Shown one piece after another: positions 16,155-25,302 of a DNA stretch of 64,000 nt. A program made the position numbers and the translations under genes. The stretch is taken from contig CAJUGO010000002.1 of the NCBI GenBank assembly GCA_910585865.1, forward strand, positions 124,001 through 188,000. The letters are read 5' to 3'. Position 1 is the first letter of the stretch, and each line of letters starts with the position of its first letter. Source of the DNA: an uncultured Ruminococcus sp. (GTDB taxonomy: Bacteria; Bacillota; Clostridia; Oscillospirales; Acutalibacteraceae). The notes beneath the pieces are model-generated. The model ran no database searches. It worked only from the letters and a program-made list of their open reading frames with translations, and was not told the origin of the DNA.

Positions 16155-17291
16155 CTAAAAGCATGTAGCCATTTTTTCCATACTTTGAACTTTTAAATCA
16201 TATGAAGAATATACATATCTTTCTAAAGTAAATTTTACAGATGAATGACCTAAAATTTCGCTTAGAGTTTTTACGTCCATTTTTTGTTCAATTGCTCTTG
16301 TTGCAAATGTATGTCTTAATGCATGTATATTTCTGTCTGCAAGTTCTGCTTTTTCTAAATGTGTTTTAAATTTATATTGCATTACTCTTGGTTCTGTATA
16401 CTGATTAATCTTGCCTGTTAAAAAGTATGCTTCTTTTGAATAATTCTGACTGTGTATAAATAGTAATTTCCATAAAAATTCAGGAATGGGTATATCTCTG
16501 ATTGACTTATTGCTTTTAGGTTTATCTATAACAATTCTTGTTTTAGCATTTATATTTTTATCGGTATTTTGAATTCTTTGTAATGTTTTATTTATATGCA
16601 GTACAGAATTTTGCATATCTATATCATTCCACGTTAAAGCACATAATTCACCAATACGAATACCTGTATAAAGACAAAGAAGAATCCCCAGTGTTTCCAA
16701 TAATAAGTTGTTGCGAAGGTATAAAACCAGTTTTGTTTGCTCTGATACGCTGAATACTGAAAAATGATTTTGCTCTGCTTTAAGTTTTATAAAGTCATAA
16801 TCTAAATGTGAAGCATAACCTTTTTTATAACCATAGCTTAAAATTTGTTTTAATATTGTGAAAATATCTTGTATTGTCTTTGGTGATAATCCTCCGTTGC
16901 CGTCTAGTCTTCCGTTTGTTATTTTGTCTCGAATAAATAATGAAATTTGTTCGTTTGTAATTTTACTGACATCTAATGAAGCTATTTGAGATAGAATATG
17001 CTTGTTTACAATTTGCTTGTATCTTGCATAGGTAGATTGTTTTACAAAAACCTGTATTTCTTGAAGCCATTGTTCACATAGTATTTGCATAGTAGTTATT
17101 TGTGTTTTTTTCTTTTTAGTTTGACATGGCTCTTGTTGTTGCTTTTGCTTCATTAATGCTTTGACTTCTTTATAGGAATGGGCATATACCGATTGATATT
17201 TAATGATTTTGTTTTCTTCATCAAGGATTGGTAAACGCCCTTCCCATCGACCGTCTTTTCTCTTGTGAATGTTTTCGCCTCGTCTTGACAT
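16155..17291 (-). CDS. Tyrosine recombinase (Tn916-like integrase)
   Basis: A 378-aa phage-type integrase. An N-terminal AP2-like arm-binding domain starts MSRRGENIHKRKDGRWEGRL. A core-binding SAM-like domain lies at ~70-170. The catalytic domain has YTGIRIGELCAL (Arg), the box HALRHTFATRA (His-x-x-Arg), GHSS and the nucleophile in LERYVYSS. The ATG at 17291 is chosen because AAAGGAG lies just upstream; the frame extends to 17330 without support. Divergent conjugation-type genes follow to the right. A 20-bp perfect inverted repeat brackets the gene (16067 and 17482). No excisionase is seen. Confidence 0.92.
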   Translation of the reverse strand: MSRRGENIHKRKDGRWEGRLPILDEENKIIKYQSVYAHSYKEVKALMKQKQQQEPCQTKKKKTQITTMQILCEQWLQEIQVFVKQSTYARYKQIVNKHILSQIASLDVSKITNEQISLFIRDKITNGRLDGNGGLSPKTIQDIFTILKQILSYGYKKGYASHLDYDFIKLKAEQNHFSVFSVSEQTKLVLYLRNNLLLETLGILLCLYTGIRIGELCALTWNDIDMQNSVLHINKTLQRIQNTDKNINAKTRIVIDKPKSNKSIRDIPIPEFLWKLLFIHSQNYSKEAYFLTGKINQYTEPRVMQYKFKTHLEKAELADRNIHALRHTFATRAIEQKMDVKTLSEILGHSSVKFTLERYVYSSYDLKVQSMEKMATCF

Positions 17292-17481
17292 AAATACACT
17301 CCTTTCAAATTTGACCATAAAAATGACCACTAATATGTAATTGGTACGGTGCTTTTAGCCTTTACTTTTATTATTTTAATAAGTGTATTTTAATAAACTA
17401 CATAAAAATCATTTTTTCGTTGACAAAACATTCAGATATTTGTATAATTTAAGCATAATTTGCAGATTGATTTTATTCGTA

Positions 17482-17501
17482 AAGTAATAAACTTCACGAA
17501 A
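17482..17501. repeat. Inverted repeat right of the tyrosine integrase
   Basis: AAGTAATAAACTTCACGAAA, the exact reverse complement of 16067-16086, about 190 bp upstream of the integrase start. The span 17292-17896 has no gene; it holds this repeat and the large hairpin at 17669. Confidence 0.8.
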
Positions 17502-17668
17502 TATAATTATATACTCCTTTTAATATGTATTCACTTTGTAAATAAATAATGTTTTAGACAGGCTTAAAAAGTCTGTCTTTTTTGTTTTTATGTATTAAAA
17601 AATGTAGAAAAAGTGTTCTGTTTAAGTAAGACACGGCATATAGATTTAATAAATTATAATATGCTGTA

Positions 17669-17772
17669 ATCTTGCTTGTTTCAGACATTTGACAGGGCGT
17701 GGTCTCAGCTGTTTGCACCCGAGACCACGCCCTGTCATCATGTATATATAAGATATAAAAAACAAGCAAGAT
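17669..17772. other. Nested perfect hairpin, candidate oriT or replication origin
   Basis: Inner arms of 17 bp (17690-17706 and 17721-17737; TGACAGGGCGTGGTCTC and its exact complement) around a 14-nt loop AGCTGTTTGCACCC. Outer arms of 13 bp (17669-17681 and 17760-17772; ATCTTGCTTGTTT). The inner arms are GC-rich in AT-rich DNA. It lies 125 bp before a replication-relaxation protein gene and a coupling-protein-like ATPase, which favours a DNA transfer or replication origin over a terminator. Confidence 0.6.
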
Positions 17773-17896
17773 AATAATTAATAAATTAATTAAATAAACA
17801 GACACAATAATAAAACACATAAAAACAAAAGACAAGAATTAAGCTGAATAAAATAAAGAAAGTGTGATTGAAATAAATAAGTAAAGTAGTGATTGC

Positions 17897-18532
17897 GTGG
17901 ATAAAGAGGGTTTTAGATTTGTTGAAAGAGATTACAAGATACTGCGAGAGATAGACCGTTGGAGAATAATAACAGGAAGACAGATAGCAGAGATTACAGG
18001 TTTCACAGGACAAAGAGCCTGCGACAGACGATTGAAAAAACTGATACAAGCTAAATACATAACTAGACAAAAATATCTGTATGGCTTTCCAAATATATAC
18101 AGCTTAACTAATGCAGGCAGAATAATAATACAAGCTCCTAAGTCATCAACGCAAATCCGATTAGAGCAAATTATACATGACAGCTATGTAACTGACACGG
18201 CAATATATATTAGAAAGAAATTTGACATACCCTTTTCCGACATCACAACAGAAAAGGAACTGCACAGAAAGGACGGATTTTCAAACAGAATACACAGACC
18301 TGATTTTGTCTACTTAAAAAACAGCAAAACAATTTGTGTTGAGGTTGAACTCACTATGAAAACCAAAAGCAGATTTGAAAATAATATTAGTGCTAACTTT
18401 GAAAATTATGACGGTCAGTTATGGATTGTACCTGATATAAAATGCAATATTACTAAATTTCTAATTGAACATCAAAATATATACCCTGATATTTCAATTA
18501 TAACTTTGGATGAGGTGAAATCAAATGAATAA
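17897..18532 (+). CDS. Replication-relaxation family protein
   Basis: A 211-aa protein of the family (PF13814) found beside mobilisation genes of Gram-positive plasmids and ICEs. The N-terminal winged helix reads DYKILREIDRWRIITGRQIA, ITGFTGQRACDRRLKKLIQA and ITRQKY. The C-terminal part has a nuclease-like core (RPDFVYLKNSKTICVEVELT, then K/E-rich). It starts at GTG 17897 with only a weak ribosome binding site. Its stop overlaps a possible ATG for the next gene (18525). Next to the hairpin at 17669, a role in origin recognition or strand opening is likely, but no relaxase Tyr motif is seen. Confidence 0.72.
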   Translation: MDKEGFRFVERDYKILREIDRWRIITGRQIAEITGFTGQRACDRRLKKLIQAKYITRQKYLYGFPNIYSLTNAGRIIIQAPKSSTQIRLEQIIHDSYVTDTAIYIRKKFDIPFSDITTEKELHRKDGFSNRIHRPDFVYLKNSKTICVEVELTMKTKSRFENNISANFENYDGQLWIVPDIKCNITKFLIEHQNIYPDISIITLDEVKSNE

Positions 18533-18636
18533 TATACTTACTTCCATTTGGAAACGGAGCAGAACAATACGATAATTTAATACAAATTACTGTAATACTG
18601 ATATCAGGTTTTATCATTATTCTTGAAACAAAGAAA

Positions 18637-19935
18637 ATGCATATACTGAGACAACATTTTAATTTTTGGAAAGAGTTGAAGAGTTTGCATAAAAAACAGA
18701 GATACCCTGCGCCTGACAAAGATAACAGTACATTTATTGGTTTTAACCACAAGCGAAAAATCTATATACCTGATAATTGCAAGCATTGTTTTGTATGCGG
18801 TACAACAGGAAGCGGTAAAACTGTTGCACTTGCTAATTATGTTCAACATAGCTGTTATAAAAACTATCCCCTTTTGCTTATTGACGGCAAAGGAGATTTA
18901 GGCACAGGGTCATTGCTTGAAATTACAAAACAGTTTGTAAACAATCAACGTCTGTACGTAATTAATCTTTCTGACCCTTTACATTCCGACAAATACAATC
19001 CCTTTAAAAATGCAAGTCCGACTATCTGCAAAGATATGCTTATCAATATGACCGAATGGAGCGAGGAACATTATAAATTAAATACAGAAAGATATTTACA
19101 AAAATTAGTACTTATGCTGTCACAGGCTGATATACCATTATCATTAAAAACCATTATTGAGTACATACCTGTTGACCGATTTAACAAATTAAGTATACAG
19201 CTTTTAAAGGCTGAAATTATAACCAAACAGGAACACAGCCTAAATTTAGAAATATCAAAATCAAGCGGTAAAATTGCGGAAAGTGCCTGTGCACGCTTTA
19301 GCACCATTGCAGAAAGTGAACTGGGAGTATTATTTGATGAGAACGGAATTGACATATACACAGCTATTAAAGAAAATGCGGTTATACTGTTTATTCTTAA
19401 TCCTTTGCTTTACCCTGAACTGTCACCACTAATGGGTAAGCTGATTTTAATTGATTCAAAAAAGGCAGTCAGCAAATGTTTTGGTACAGACCTTGAACGT
19501 GCCTTTTTTATATTTGATGAAATTAACAGCTATGCTTCAACTGCACTGATTGATTTAATCAACAAATCAAGGAGTGCAAATATTACCTGTGTACTTGCAA
19601 CACAGAGTCTATCAGACCTTGACTTTTCCTGCGGTGAAGCCTTTAAGGAACAAGTTATTGAAAATGTAAATAACTACCTTGTATTAAGGCAAAACAGCGC
19701 CGTTAATGCTGAGCATTGGGCAAATATTTTAGGCACAAGGGCAACGATAGAGGTTACATATCAGATTGAACAGCAAGCAAGAAATACCAACACAACAGGC
19801 TTAGGCTCTGCAAGGCGTGTAAGGGAATTTCTTTACCACCCTGATGACATTAAGGCATTAAAAACAGGCAAAGGCTTTTATTTATCAAGAGACAGTAATA
19901 TACATTGTCCTGTGACAATCAACAAACCGTTTTAG
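18637..19935 (+). CDS. TraG/VirD4-like coupling ATPase, N-terminus frameshifted
   Basis: FtsK/TraG-type ATPase, 432 aa as read. Walker A is GTTGSGKT and Walker B FFIFDEINSYAS; CVLATQSLSDL is the sensor strand. The natural start is probably the ATG at 18525 overlapping the previous gene: there the frame reads M-N-N-I-L, then a tandem ACTTACTT (18536-18543) shifts it into a stop. Dropping one ACTT gives MNNILPFGNGAEQYDNLIQI and a membrane helix (TVILISGFIIIL) that runs straight into the present frame. As read, the protein lacks its membrane anchor. Sequencing error is an alternative. Likely role: pumping DNA in conjugation or mobilisation. Confidence 0.78.
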   Translation: MHILRQHFNFWKELKSLHKKQRYPAPDKDNSTFIGFNHKRKIYIPDNCKHCFVCGTTGSGKTVALANYVQHSCYKNYPLLLIDGKGDLGTGSLLEITKQFVNNQRLYVINLSDPLHSDKYNPFKNASPTICKDMLINMTEWSEEHYKLNTERYLQKLVLMLSQADIPLSLKTIIEYIPVDRFNKLSIQLLKAEIITKQEHSLNLEISKSSGKIAESACARFSTIAESELGVLFDENGIDIYTAIKENAVILFILNPLLYPELSPLMGKLILIDSKKAVSKCFGTDLERAFFIFDEINSYASTALIDLINKSRSANITCVLATQSLSDLDFSCGEAFKEQVIENVNNYLVLRQNSAVNAEHWANILGTRATIEVTYQIEQQARNTNTTGLGSARRVREFLYHPDDIKALKTGKGFYLSRDSNIHCPVTINKPF

Positions 19936-19946
19936 AGAGGTGCGTT

Positions 19947-20828
19947 ATGAATAAGATAACATCAGATAAAATAATGAATTTCTTAGATAAAAACTATTTA
20001 TATATTTTTTGGGGTATTATCAACTTCTTTGTAACATTTATTGTAATTGGTGCAAAATGGCAAAATCTTATATTCTGCATAATTATTTACACGATTTCAA
20101 TATATGTTGCCCTATCCCCTTTAGGCGAATGGATTTTAAGATTGATTAATGGTGTGCGGAAATTATATACAAAACATGAGAAAGAATATTTAATTCCTTT
20201 ATTTGAAGAAATATACGAAGATGTTAAAGAACAATATCCTCATCTGCCTGATATAGAAATCTGTATTATTGACAGCTTAACAGTCAATGCCTGTGCAATG
20301 GGTACACATACAATAGCTGTTACAAGAGGAGCAGTTGAAACCTTTACAGAGGAAGAATTAAAAGGTGTATTGCTTCACGAAATCGGACACATTGTTCATG
20401 GTGATACCAAAGCTACCTTAATTAATCTAATAGGCAACGGTCTTTTTTCTGTTGGAGTAATAATTATCAAATTGGCATTACTGATATTAGATTTAGTGTT
20501 GCTTCCATTCTTCAAAAGAACAGGCGGTATAACCATACTTATATCTTTAATTATTCATTTTATTTTTGACATACTCTTATTCGGCTTTACTCTGACGGGA
20601 AATATTATACTTTCAATTAACAGCAGAGAAAATGAATACAGTGCCGACCGCTTTGCTTTTAAAATCGGATATGGAGAGGATTTAATAAGTGCATTGTACC
20701 TACTGCAAAAAATGAGTTTGGGTGAAGATATGAGGCTTATACAGCGTATGCAAGCCTCTCACCCACATATTGCCAAGCGTATAGGAAGATTAGAACATCT
20801 GGAAGACAAAGAAATTAGCAATGTATAG
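19947..20828 (+). CDS. M48 family membrane metallopeptidase (HtpX-like)
   Basis: A 293-aa integral membrane zinc peptidase. Two N-terminal helices, then the M48 domain: NACAMGTHTIAVTRGAVETF, zinc site LLHEIGHIVHGD (His144, Glu145, His148), two membrane helices, and the third ligand in SRENEYSADRFAF. The ATG at 19947 has GAGAGGTG upstream; the frame extends to 19905 without support. It follows the coupling ATPase by 11 bp, so it is probably in the same operon. The last two thirds, with downstream DNA, are duplicated at 24703. Confidence 0.9.
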   Translation: MNKITSDKIMNFLDKNYLYIFWGIINFFVTFIVIGAKWQNLIFCIIIYTISIYVALSPLGEWILRLINGVRKLYTKHEKEYLIPLFEEIYEDVKEQYPHLPDIEICIIDSLTVNACAMGTHTIAVTRGAVETFTEEELKGVLLHEIGHIVHGDTKATLINLIGNGLFSVGVIIIKLALLILDLVLLPFFKRTGGITILISLIIHFIFDILLFGFTLTGNIILSINSRENEYSADRFAFKIGYGEDLISALYLLQKMSLGEDMRLIQRMQASHPHIAKRIGRLEHLEDKEISNV

Positions 20829-21088
20829 TGTGGCTTTGTAAAAGCACAGTATTTCATATCCCTTTAAAGAAAAAAACCAATCCCGTTTGAGATTGGTCGT
20901 TTGAGATTGGTTTTTTTCTTACTGCATATATTTTATTGGGGATATGAAATCGTTTGGAAATTTCATACAGGCTATTTCACCTCATAAAATTATTATGAGG
21001 TGAATTATTTATGAAAAAGAATGAAAATGACAATATGAAAAATGTGTTTAAAACAAAAGATGAGAACATGAAAAATGAAGCTTTCAAT
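20419..21088 (+). repeat. Direct repeat unit 1 (~670 bp) flanking the CHAT module
   Basis: Covers the 3' part of the M48 gene, a hairpin and the start of a 39-aa ORF. Unit 2 is 24703-25380, offset about 4.3 kb, with scattered substitutions and small indels. Similarity stops abruptly at CTTTCAAT (21081-21088). Confidence 0.88.
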
Positions 21089-21100
21089 ATAACAGCTTAG
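21011..21100 (+). pseudogene. Truncated copy of the 39-aa ORF found before SR-C
   Basis: M-K-K-N-E-N-D-N-M then KNVFKTKDENMKNEAFN as in the intact copy at 25303, ending early in I-T-A-stop where the CHAT module begins. The C-terminal helix (KKWIEIINLCEK in the intact copy) is lost. Confidence 0.78.
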
Positions 21101-21116
21101 TGGACATATTTTCTAC

Positions 21117-24100
21117 TTAATATTTATCATAAGTAAAGCTATCATATAATTTTTCAAGTGCCTGCCTTTTTTCGGAAGCAGAGTATTTTTCCCAGTCCGA
21201 ACAGAGAATAAATTCACTCTTCATATTGATATTTACAAGATTTTTCAATTTTAACTCATTGATTTTATTGTACTCAGTTTCAGTAATCTTACTAAGTCCG
21301 TTTACATCACCATATCCGTTTGTTCCATCAAAATATGTATACATAAAATTACTGGTATTATTTAAATCTTCAGCAATATATGAAGAATAATAATCGGATA
21401 TTATATTGTTACCATCAAATGATAATTCAAAATTTCCACACCACATGTAATCCACACCACCTTTAGCATAAGCATTTCCGAGAATCACATAGCTATTATT
21501 TGATTTATCATAGTAGCCGGTAAGATTATTTTGGAACAATGTATCTGCTTTATATAGTTTATTATTTGAGAAATAGTAAGCATAAGCATCATTGTTTCGC
21601 ATACTGCCACCACCATATTGCATAATAAACTCTGGTTTTCCATCAAAATCCAAATCGGTAAATGTTAATTCACTTTGGTAGCCTACACTTGCCCCCCCAT
21701 TTACATACCACTCATCTTCATTTTCCATCAATGCATTTATAAAGGCTTCTTTATAGGTTTCTTCCCCTGATGAATCTTTAATTAAATATACATTACGATT
21801 TGTAAATCCGCCACTAACCAAAACCATATTTTCGTTTTTATCTTCATTGCCTGATTTTTTAAATGATAAATCATAACTACCATTTTTATCAACTGCAAAT
21901 GTATACTTGCCGTTTTCGTCAGTTTTGCATTTGCCTATATAGTCAGTTGCTCCATTGTTATTTTGATAAACCTCAACCGTAACATCTGCAATAGGTGTAT
22001 TTTTGCCACTATTTATTAAATCGTTATTATCATATACATAGCCTGTAATACCGTTTTCACGCCGTGCAAGTACAATATCATTTAACAAAACTGTATCTAA
22101 ACCAGCTTCAAATTCGACTTTAATTTCTACTTCATCATAATAGTAATTGCTATCAATATTTCCACCATCATTATTAATAACTAAAGTGTATGTTCCTGCC
22201 GGTAAAGAAAAATTGAAATTTCCACTGTCATTTGTTGTAGTCTTATCAACAAATGTATACATTGCATTATCGACGGTATAAAATTCATTATAAATTTTTA
22301 CCTCTCGATTGCTGATAGGTGCATTTGTTCCTTGTTCTTTTACTTTGCCGATTATTGAGCCATTAACAGAAAATAGCCTATAATCATCACCAGTATAAAC
22401 AAATGGATACATACCATTTTTATCAGCTTCTCCGTATTCTTCTTTACACAAATTTAGTGCTTCAGAAAGAGTATAATAATTATTTGTCTCTTTATTAATT
22501 TGGGCTAATAGCGATACTATCCCTACTTGCGCTTCACAACCATACTTCGCCTGAATTGAACCAGAATTTCCAACTAAACCTTTAACCCCTTTTTTTACAA
22601 ACATATCACATAAATCCTTATCACATCCACTATAACATGAATTAAGGTAAATCATAGAATTACTTAAATTGCCTAAAACTTTATCTAGATATTGATAATT
22701 GACGGCAATTTTGTGATTTGCAGTTTTTACTATTTCTTTATTATCTATCATTTTCTTAAAATCAGTATTAAAAACATCATATTTAAGAAAATTTGAGAAT
22801 TTATATTCCTCACCAATTTCTAAATAAGTGTGATTATTTGCCCGAACTCCATGACCAAACCACATAACTAATTGATTACTGCTTAATTCAGATAAAGATG
22901 AATATGTTACATTTTCATTTTCGTAATAACAAGATGACAAAGTACTATAAGGTGTTAGATAATTATATAATTTTCTATGTGTTTCCTGTACATATTCTTG
23001 AATTTCTTCATTAAAATCATATAATGATGGTTGATAATCAGCTACGGATGTTATATTTATTTTTGGCGATAAAGATGTATTACTTGATAATGTTGCTTGA
23101 CGAGGAGTATATACAACTGTAATACCTGAATTCATTATTATAGATACACTTACTGGTTCTCCATTACTACAATCACAATAATTCATATAGTATTCACTAA
23201 TTTTACCATTGTCCTTTAACTCTGAAAGATATAAATTCACTGCATTAATAGCATTCTGAACTTGATTTTCGGGAACATATCCATTTTCATCAGTATAAGA
23301 TTTTTCAATTTCATTAACCTTGTCTATTAATTTATCAGACTCCAAAAAATCTTTTAAAGATATACTATCAATTGAAGCTATATTATAATCCACATTAGCA
23401 GTAATCGTATAATTGTTATTATCAACCTTAATATGTTCACTTACAGTAATAGTAGAATTATTTCCTTGTGCAGTAGCCTTATTTTCATGTGCTAAGATAT
23501 TGAATTTTGAAATGCCTACTACAGATATAACGGCAATAACAACACATAATACTGATGTTATAATTTTTGTTGTTTTATCAAAATGCTTTATTAAGCAATA
23601 CAACAATGTTGAAATACTTGCTAATAACAGTACAATAAAAATGCACATATATGTATAATCAGAACCTGTTTTTATGCTTGTATTATCTTGATTGATATTA
23701 TTTTTTGTATTTTCATCTGATTTATCAGATTTGTTGTTATCGTTATTTGAAATAATACTTGTTGTAGTCTGAGTGTTTGGTTTTGTATCCTGTGTATTAC
23801 TTTCTGTTGGTTTTATTGTTGGCTCTGTCGTACTATTTACAACAGCAACTAAAGTTAAATTTGCCTGTTCCCCACTTTTCAGGTCAATTACTTTTGTTGA
23901 TGTTTCATCATTGCTGTCCTTTAATTCAAAATTATCAGGAAGTAAAGCTTCAATTGAAACATCTTTAACAGTAAAATCATTTGTATTCGTTACAGATATA
24001 GTAATTTGAATATCTTCATTTAACGAATAGCTTTGCTTGTCTGTTGTGAGATTAACTTGTAATCCGTCTTGTGTTGTTGTCTGTGCCAATGCGGTTATAC

Positions 24101-24164
24101 TAAAACTAAATAAGATTGTCAGCATTACAATTATAGCCGATAGGAATTTTAGCGTTCTTTTCAT
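21117..24164 (-). CDS. Surface caspase-like (CHAT-type) protease with CARDB-type N-terminus
   Basis: A 1015-aa exported protein. Residues ~1-240 (signal peptide, CARDB-like domain, Thr-rich linker, two membrane helices) nearly match those of the S8 protein at 12239. The middle domain has the clan CD dyad pattern: His438 in VMWFGHGVRAN and Cys510 in MIYLNSCYSGCD, as in CHAT/gingipain-like peptidases. Two CarboxypepD_reg-like repeats follow (IGKVKEQGTNAPISNREVKI; ITGYVYDNNDL...TPIADVTVEV), then LTFTDLDFDGKPEFI as in FG-GAP proteins. AGGAGG precedes the ATG. An XRE regulator is divergent. Protease activity is inferred from the dyad. Confidence 0.78.
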   Translation of the reverse strand: MKRTLKFLSAIIVMLTILFSFSITALAQTTTQDGLQVNLTTDKQSYSLNEDIQITISVTNTNDFTVKDVSIEALLPDNFELKDSNDETSTKVIDLKSGEQANLTLVAVVNSTTEPTIKPTESNTQDTKPNTQTTTSIISNNDNNKSDKSDENTKNNINQDNTSIKTGSDYTYMCIFIVLLLASISTLLYCLIKHFDKTTKIITSVLCVVIAVISVVGISKFNILAHENKATAQGNNSTITVSEHIKVDNNNYTITANVDYNIASIDSISLKDFLESDKLIDKVNEIEKSYTDENGYVPENQVQNAINAVNLYLSELKDNGKISEYYMNYCDCSNGEPVSVSIIMNSGITVVYTPRQATLSSNTSLSPKINITSVADYQPSLYDFNEEIQEYVQETHRKLYNYLTPYSTLSSCYYENENVTYSSLSELSSNQLVMWFGHGVRANNHTYLEIGEEYKFSNFLKYDVFNTDFKKMIDNKEIVKTANHKIAVNYQYLDKVLGNLSNSMIYLNSCYSGCDKDLCDMFVKKGVKGLVGNSGSIQAKYGCEAQVGIVSLLAQINKETNNYYTLSEALNLCKEEYGEADKNGMYPFVYTGDDYRLFSVNGSIIGKVKEQGTNAPISNREVKIYNEFYTVDNAMYTFVDKTTTNDSGNFNFSLPAGTYTLVINNDGGNIDSNYYYDEVEIKVEFEAGLDTVLLNDIVLARRENGITGYVYDNNDLINSGKNTPIADVTVEVYQNNNGATDYIGKCKTDENGKYTFAVDKNGSYDLSFKKSGNEDKNENMVLVSGGFTNRNVYLIKDSSGEETYKEAFINALMENEDEWYVNGGASVGYQSELTFTDLDFDGKPEFIMQYGGGSMRNNDAYAYYFSNNKLYKADTLFQNNLTGYYDKSNNSYVILGNAYAKGGVDYMWCGNFELSFDGNNIISDYYSSYIAEDLNNTSNFMYTYFDGTNGYGDVNGLSKITETEYNKINELKLKNLVNINMKSEFILCSDWEKYSASEKRQALEKLYDSFTYDKY

Positions 24165-24381
24165 TTTTGGTCATCCTCCTAAAAAATTATAAAAAATTAC
24201 ACTAAGGTATTAGCATAATTTAGTTTTTAAAGCACATATATCTAAATATTTTAACAGTTTGAGAAAAATGTTGTACATTAACTAAATATTAACATCTTAG
24301 GTGTATTTTGTCAACACCTATTACCTTGTTTTTACTGGTATAATGTTATGTTATCATCAACATAATAGGTTAGGTGATGAT

Positions 24382-24702
24382 ATGAAAGATTATAAACATA
24401 CTATGGGCTTGAGAATAAAAGAAAAGAGGAAAAGCCTTAAATTAACGCAGGAAGAAATAGCCGAAATGCTTGATATATCCGTTAAGCATTTAAGTGAAGT
24501 TGAAAGAGGTTTAACTGGTTTATCAATAGAAAATCTTATTAAACTAAGCAATATTCTTGGTGTAAGTATTGATTATATTGTTAAAGGTAAAGCAGATAAA
24601 AATAATTGGGATTGTATAATTTCTGATTTACAAAACGTTCCCAAAGAGAAAGAAAAATTGGTTAAAGATTTGATAAAAACAAGTATTGAATTATCAAAAT
24701 AA
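24382..24702 (+). CDS. XRE/Cro-CI family regulator
   Basis: A 106-aa DNA-binding protein. The helix-turn-helix covers residues ~8-65: MGLRIKEKRKSLKLTQEEIA, EMLDISVKHLSEVERG, LSIENLIKLSNILGVSIDYI. The C-terminal helix (VPKEKEKLVKDLIKTSIELS) may mediate dimers. Start at 24382 with AGGTGATG upstream. Divergent from the CHAT gene with a 217-bp gap, so it probably controls it. The inverted motif CACCTATTA / ATAATAGGTTAGGTG at 24315-24376 could be its operator. Confidence 0.85.
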   Translation: MKDYKHTMGLRIKEKRKSLKLTQEEIAEMLDISVKHLSEVERGLTGLSIENLIKLSNILGVSIDYIVKGKADKNNWDCIISDLQNVPKEKEKLVKDLIKTSIELSK

Positions 24703-25111
24703 TAATTAATCTAATAGGCAACGGTCTTTTTTTGTTGGTGTAATAATTATCAAATTGGCATTGCTGATATTAGATTTAGTGTTATTTCCGTTCTGCAAAA
24801 GAACAGGCGGTATAACCATGCTTATATCTTTAATTATTCATTTTATTTTTGACATACTCTTATTCGGCTTTACTCTGACGGGAAATATTATACTTTCAAT
24901 TAACAGCAAAGAAAATGAATACAGTGCCGACCACTTTGCTTTTAAAATCGGATACGGCGAAGATTTAATAAGTGCCTTGTACCTACTGCAAAAAATGAGT
25001 TTGGGTGAAGATATGAGGCTTATACAGCGCATGCAAGCCTCTCACCCACATATTGCCAAGCGTATAGGAAAATTGGAATATCTGGAAGACAAAGAAATCA
25101 GCAATACATAG
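24703..25111 (+). pseudogene. Truncated duplicate of the M48 peptidase gene
   Basis: Matches the last ~135 codons of the gene at 19947. The zinc motif HEIGH is absent, and a small deletion in the T-run near 24725 breaks the frame. The remaining readable part contains ENEYSADHFAF and ASHPHIAKRIGKLEYLE. No ribosome binding site, so it is not expected to function. Confidence 0.85.
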
Positions 25112-25269
25112 TGTGGCTTTGCAAAAGCACAGTATTTCATATCCCTTAACTGACAAGTGCAGATAACGAAAAAAAATACCAGTCTCTTTTGAGATTGGTA
25201 TTTTTTTGTTTCTGCATATATTTTTATTGGGGATATGAAATCATTTGCAAAATTCATACAGGCTATTAT

Positions 25270-25294
25270 CACCTCATAAAATTATTATGAGGTG
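25270..25294 (+). promoter_or_regulatory. Hairpin covering the ribosome binding site of the 39-aa ORF
   Basis: CACCTCATAA and TTATGAGGTG: a 10-bp perfect stem with a 5-nt loop. The 3' arm contains GAGGTG, the only ribosome binding site of the ORF at 25303, so the stem would hide it in RNA. It is conserved in repeat unit 1 (about 20980-21002). It could also be a protein operator. Confidence 0.6.
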
Positions 25295-25302
25295 AATTAT
25301 TT

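Noticed and set aside
24755..25111. Independent 118-aa membrane protein
   Set aside because: It is the truncated duplicate of the M48 gene without zinc motif or ribosome binding site.
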